In this document: piece after piece, positions 5,292 through 7,967 of the stretch
Layout: each line of letters starts with the position of its first letter
Numbering within the stretch: position 1 is the stretch's first letter
Source: an uncultured Oscillospiraceae bacterium
GTDB taxonomy: Bacteria > Bacillota > Clostridia > Oscillospirales > Oscillospiraceae
Direction: 5' to 3'
Length of the DNA: 7,967 nucleotides
NCBI GenBank assembly: GCA_934589665.1
Contig: CAKTOJ010000082.1
Location: forward strand, 1-7,967
Translations under genes and position numbers: made by a program
The notes under the pieces: generated by a model
Told to the model about the DNA's origin: nothing
What the model saw: the letters and a program-made list of their open reading frames with translations, nothing else
The model's database searches: none

Positions 5292-5798
5292 TCAATCCTT
5301 CTTCTCTGCAAGAAATGCGCGGTATTCCATACTCTTACGGTAGTAAAGCTCGCTGTTTCCCAGGCACAGCGCGCGCTGCTGCTCGCTCAGGGGCTTGGCG
5401 ACGACCGCGGGGCTGCCGACGATCAGGCTGCCCGCGGGCGCGTCCATCTTGCCCGTCACAAGCGCGCCGGCCGCGATCAGGCAGTCGTCCCCGATCCGCG
5501 CCCCATCGAGCACGATCGCGCCCATGCCGACGATCACGCGGCTTCCGATCGTCGCGCCGTGGACGATCGCGCTGTGGCCGACCGAAACATTGTCGCCGAT
5601 GGTGCAGGGCTTATCGCCGTGGATCACGGCGTTGTCCTGAATGTTGCAGTATTTCCCGATCTTCACCGGCGAGTGCTCGGCACGGCAGACACTGTTGAAC
5701 CAGAACGCCGTGCCCTCACCGACCTCCACGTCGCCGCAGACCATGGCGCCGGGCATGACAAGGACCTTTTCATCCGTCTCAATGGGGTTAAAATTCAT
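5292..5798 (-). CDS. Gamma-carbonic-anhydrase-like hexapeptide-repeat protein
   Basis: This 168-residue left-handed beta-helix protein belongs to the gamma-class carbonic anhydrase family (YrdA/PaaY type), which forms trimers with zinc at subunit interfaces. The three histidines expected as metal ligands are present: His60 (AVIHGD), His75 (VGHSAIVHG) and His80. Gln54-Asp55 (NIQDN) also match. Hexapeptide turns run from about 17 to 116, then a C-terminal helix (LSEQQRALCLGNSELYYRK) follows. The usual RGD-type segment is CRAEHSP here (Arg39, Glu41), a conservative change. Whether it is an active carbonic anhydrase or another metal-dependent or acyltransferase-like protein cannot be told. It lies 29 bases after the aminopeptidase gene, with a GAGAGGA-type ribosome binding site in that gap. 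Confidence 0.9.
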   Translation of the reverse strand: MNFNPIETDEKVLVMPGAMVCGDVEVGEGTAFWFNSVCRAEHSPVKIGKYCNIQDNAVIHGDKPCTIGDNVSVGHSAIVHGATIGSRVIVGMGAIVLDGARIGDDCLIAAGALVTGKMDAPAGSLIVGSPAVVAKPLSEQQRALCLGNSELYYRKSMEYRAFLAEKKD

Positions 5799-5827
5799 CT
5801 CTCTATCCTCTCTGTTTGCTCATCCCC

Positions 5828-7057
5828 TTACAGGGCGAAATTTCCGTTGGTAAACACCGGCAGCTCCCGCCCATCGTGCGTTGTACCGGTAATCGACAGG
5901 TCAGCCGTGCCGACCATGAAATCAACATGCGTGAGCGAGCGGTTGAGCCCATGGGCCTCCAGCTCCTCGCGCGTCATGCTCTCGCCGCCGGAAATGCACT
6001 CCGGATACGCCTCGCCGAAGGCGAGGTGGCAGGAGGCGTTCTCGTCGTAGAGTGTATTGTAAAACAGTAGTCCGCTGCTGCGGATCGGGCTGTCGTAGGG
6101 CACAAGCGCGACCTCGCCGAAATAGTGCGCACCCTCGTCCACGGAAATGGCGGCGTTGAGAATATCCTCCCCGCGCGAGGCCTTTGCCTCAACGATGCGT
6201 CCATCACGGACTGTGAAGCGGATATCCTCGATGATGCTGCCGTTGTACACCAGCGGCAGCGCGGCGCAGACCGTTCCGTTTACGCCGTTTCTGCGCGGCG
6301 CGGTAAAAATCTCCTCCGTCGGCATGTTGGCGACGAACGGCTGGCCCTTCGGCGTCACGGAGTTACCCGCCGACCAGAGATGGTCCTCCGGCAGCTCGAC
6401 CGTCAGATCCGTACCGAGAGAGTTGGTATAATGCAGACTTTTAAAGTGCAGCTCGTTAAGCTTTTCCTTGCGCGAAGCCAGCAGCGAGATATGCTCGCGC
6501 CAGCGCGCCTCTGCCTTTCCGTCGCCGGTGACGCGGACGGTGGCGAGGATCGCGTCCCAAAGGGAATCCATCGCCTCATTCTCTGTGCGGCCGGGAAACA
6601 CCTTCTTCGCCCACGCCGCGATCGGCGCGCCGGCCACACACCATGGAAAGCCGTTGGCCATCTGCAGCCGGTCGAAGGTCTCCCGCTCGCCGGAGGACAC
6701 GCGCTGCGCCGCAACGAGCCGCTCGGGCTTAACGCCCGCAAGCGTTTCGGGATCCTCCGCGTCGATGCGGAGATAGGCCGCGCCCTCTTCGGCATATTCG
6801 GTGAAAAAAGCCTTGCGCCACGCGCGCGGCGCGGTGAATGCCGCGTCCTGCGCGCGCAGGAATTTTTCGCGCGTCATATGGTCGTCGGTCCAGTTCATCA
6901 CGACCTCGCCGCAGCCGGCGTCGTAAGCCGCCGACGCGCACAGCCTTGCAAACGGCGCGCACTCGACCGGCGAGGAAAGGACGAGCGTCTGCCCCTTCTG
7001 CACATTCAGTCCGACCCCGATAAGAAGCCTTGCGTATTCACGCAGCCTTTCTTCCAC
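5828..7057 (-). CDS. M29 family metallo-aminopeptidase (AmpS/PepS type)
   Basis: This cytosolic enzyme releases N-terminal residues from peptides using a two-metal centre. I chose GTG at 7057 because AGGGGGT (7064-7070) stands 6 bases before it, and the resulting 409-residue protein with EERLREYARLLIGVG at its start fits the family length. A TTG start at 7078 has no ribosome binding site. Metal ligands match the M29 pattern in spacing: Glu249 (PTEEIFTAP), Glu315 (FGEVALVP, 66 later), His344 (CHLAFG, 29 later), and His377 and Asp379 (THVDFMVG). The C-terminal GTTHDGRELPVFTNGNF is also typical. It heads an operon with the gamma-carbonic anhydrase and aroQ genes. There is no signal peptide. Confidence 0.93.
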   Translation of the reverse strand: MEERLREYARLLIGVGLNVQKGQTLVLSSPVECAPFARLCASAAYDAGCGEVVMNWTDDHMTREKFLRAQDAAFTAPRAWRKAFFTEYAEEGAAYLRIDAEDPETLAGVKPERLVAAQRVSSGERETFDRLQMANGFPWCVAGAPIAAWAKKVFPGRTENEAMDSLWDAILATVRVTGDGKAEARWREHISLLASRKEKLNELHFKSLHYTNSLGTDLTVELPEDHLWSAGNSVTPKGQPFVANMPTEEIFTAPRRNGVNGTVCAALPLVYNGSIIEDIRFTVRDGRIVEAKASRGEDILNAAISVDEGAHYFGEVALVPYDSPIRSSGLLFYNTLYDENASCHLAFGEAYPECISGGESMTREELEAHGLNRSLTHVDFMVGTADLSITGTTHDGRELPVFTNGNFAL

Positions 7058-7079
7058 GAAAGCACCCCCTGAAATCAAG

Positions 7080-7127
7080 AAAAAAGTGCGGTATCATAAC
7101 CATGTCGGATATGATACCACACTTTTT
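7080..7127 (-). terminator. Rho-independent terminator after mgtE
   Basis: AAAAAGTG-C-GGTATCATA (7081-7098) pairs with TATGATACC-A-CACTTTTT (7110-7127): 17 of 18 positions pair around an 11-base loop. A T6 run (7085-7080) follows on the minus strand. It lies 29 bases after the mgtE stop codon and only 23 bases before the aminopeptidase start. Confidence 0.88.
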
Positions 7128-7138
7128 CTGAAATGGAA
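7092..7138 (-). promoter_or_regulatory. Possible promoter for the aminopeptidase operon inside the terminator
   Basis: On the minus strand TGGTATCAT contains an extended -10 (TG, one base, TATCAT, 5 of 6 consensus), with a TTTCCA -35-like hexamer 17 bases upstream. The -10 lies in the first arm of the mgtE terminator, so transcripts starting there would lack that arm and escape termination. Matches are moderate. Confidence 0.35.
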
Positions 7139-7155
7139 AGGGGAATTTCGCCGCC

Positions 7156-7967
7156 TCAGATCCCCAGAAGCAGAGATGCAAAGCGGAAATAGATCATCAG
7201 CGAGATCGCGTCCACAACAGTCGTGATGAACGGCGAGGCCATCACCGCCGGGTCGAAGCCGATCTTTTTCGCCAGCAGCGGCAGCGTGCAGCCGACAATC
7301 TTCGCGGCGAACACCGTGACGACCATCGTCAGGCAGATGACCAATGCAATGGAGAGCGTGATGGGATTGCCAAAGATCATCTTGTCGACCAGCATCAGCT
7401 TGAGGAAGTTGGCGCAGGCCAGCACCGCACCGCAGATGACCGCCACGCGGATCTCCTTCCAGATCACGCGGAAGATGTCGGAAAATTCGATCTCGTCGAG
7501 CGAAATGCCACGGATAACCGTGACGCTTGCCTGCGAGCCACAGTTTCCGCCGGTGTCCATCAGCATGGGGATGTAGGCAGTCAGAATGGCGCAGGCGCCG
7601 AGCGCATCCTCGAATTTTGCGATGATCTGGCCGGTGAAGGTCGCCGAGATCATCAGCAGCAGCAACCACGGGATACGGGACTTGAACGTCTCGATCACGC
7701 TGGTCTTGAGGTAGGGCTTATCCGTCGGCAGCATAGCCGCCATCTTTTCGATATCCTCGGTGGCCTCCGCCTCCATGACGTCCATTGCGTCGTCGACGGT
7801 GATGATGCCGACCAGCCGGTCCTCCTTATCGACGACCGGGAGGGCGATGAAGTCGTATTTTGAGAAGGTCTGTGCGACCTCCTCCTTATCCTCCAGCGTG
7901 CCGACGGAGATGACATGCGTCTCCATGATGTCCTCAATGATATCGTCCTCGTCGGAGAGAAGGATCG
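7156..7967 (-). CDS. mgtE: Magnesium transporter MgtE, C-terminal part
   Basis: MgtE is a dimeric, magnesium-gated Mg2+ channel of the inner membrane. The window holds its last 269 residues and the gene runs off the right edge (the frame is open, beginning ILLSDEDDIIEDI). The first part is the end of the CBS pair domain (METHVISVGTLEDKEEVA to VGIITVDDAMDV), then the plug-helix region EDIEKMAAM, then five membrane segments. Signatures are PMLMDTGGNCGSQASVTVIR in the second segment and SPFITTVVDAISLMIYF in the last, whose Asp, 17 residues from the end, corresponds to the pore Mg2+-binding aspartate of the family. The C-terminus is complete. A terminator follows. A magnesium riboswitch, if present, would lie outside the window. 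Confidence 0.95.
   Translation of the reverse strand, partial: ILLSDEDDIIEDIMETHVISVGTLEDKEEVAQTFSKYDFIALPVVDKEDRLVGIITVDDAMDVMEAEATEDIEKMAAMLPTDKPYLKTSVIETFKSRIPWLLLLMISATFTGQIIAKFEDALGACAILTAYIPMLMDTGGNCGSQASVTVIRGISLDEIEFSDIFRVIWKEIRVAVICGAVLACANFLKLMLVDKMIFGNPITLSIALVICLTMVVTVFAAKIVGCTLPLLAKKIGFDPAVMASPFITTVVDAISLMIYFRFASLLLGI

Noticed and set aside
6125..7072. Long plus-strand open frame (315 codons) across the aminopeptidase gene
   Set aside because: Arg/Ala/Gly-rich shadow with no ribosome binding site. The minus-strand frame has all M29 metal ligands.
7058..7078. TTG start for the aminopeptidase, seven codons upstream of the GTG
   Set aside because: The only Shine-Dalgarno (AGGGGGT) lies inside those codons, positioned for the GTG at 7057.
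1..7967. CRISPR arrays, tRNA or rRNA genes, toxin-antitoxin or phage genes
   Set aside because: No repeat-spacer pattern, cloverleaf or rRNA-like stretch was seen, and no such protein families are present.

Overview
The window is bacterial, mostly GC-rich DNA with tightly packed genes, strong Shine-Dalgarno sequences (AGGAGG type), alternative TTG/GTG starts and sigma-A-like promoters. Gene content (SdpR/SdpI pair, YgjP-type metallopeptidase, DUF1653, type II dehydroquinase, M29 aminopeptidase, MgtE) and base composition suggest a high-GC gut-type Clostridia, plausibly Oscillospiraceae/Ruminococcaceae. That placement is inference from style and gene families, not from a marker gene.

Layout, left to right. 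(1) 1-438, minus: the 5' part of a gene for an ABC-transporter substrate-binding lipoprotein. It is broken by a one-base frameshift at an A6 run and apparently cut at about position 76 by AT-rich DNA that looks like the end of an insertion sequence. (2) 439-727: divergent intergenic region with promoter-like sequences on both strands. (3) 728-2950, plus: a two-gene operon of a 14-helix duplicated DUF1538 membrane protein and a tandem double PII-like signalling protein, closed by a strong hairpin terminator at 2963-2998. (4) 4639-2998, minus: a four-gene overlapping operon of an SdpR-type ArsR repressor, SdpI, a DUF1653 protein and a YgjP-like zinc metallopeptidase. It is driven by a promoter flanked by two copies of an identical 8-6-8 palindrome, the probable repressor operators. 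(5) 7057-4839, minus: an operon of M29 aminopeptidase, gamma-carbonic-anhydrase-like hexapeptide protein and AroQ. (6) 7967-7156, minus: the C-terminal part of the magnesium transporter MgtE, ending in a hairpin terminator that also contains promoter-like sequence for the aminopeptidase gene.

The most interesting unit is the DUF1538/PII pair. PII proteins classically gate membrane transporters (GlnK on AmtB). Here a duplicated, uncharacterised polytopic membrane protein is translated immediately ahead of a duplicated PII-like protein that lacks the classical T-loop tyrosine and the B-loop ATP motif. The second PII domain carries its own ideal ribosome binding site and ATG, so a full-length and a single-domain form may both be made. 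The second notable signal is the twin-operator control region of the sdpR-sdpI operon, with no SDP toxin genes in view.
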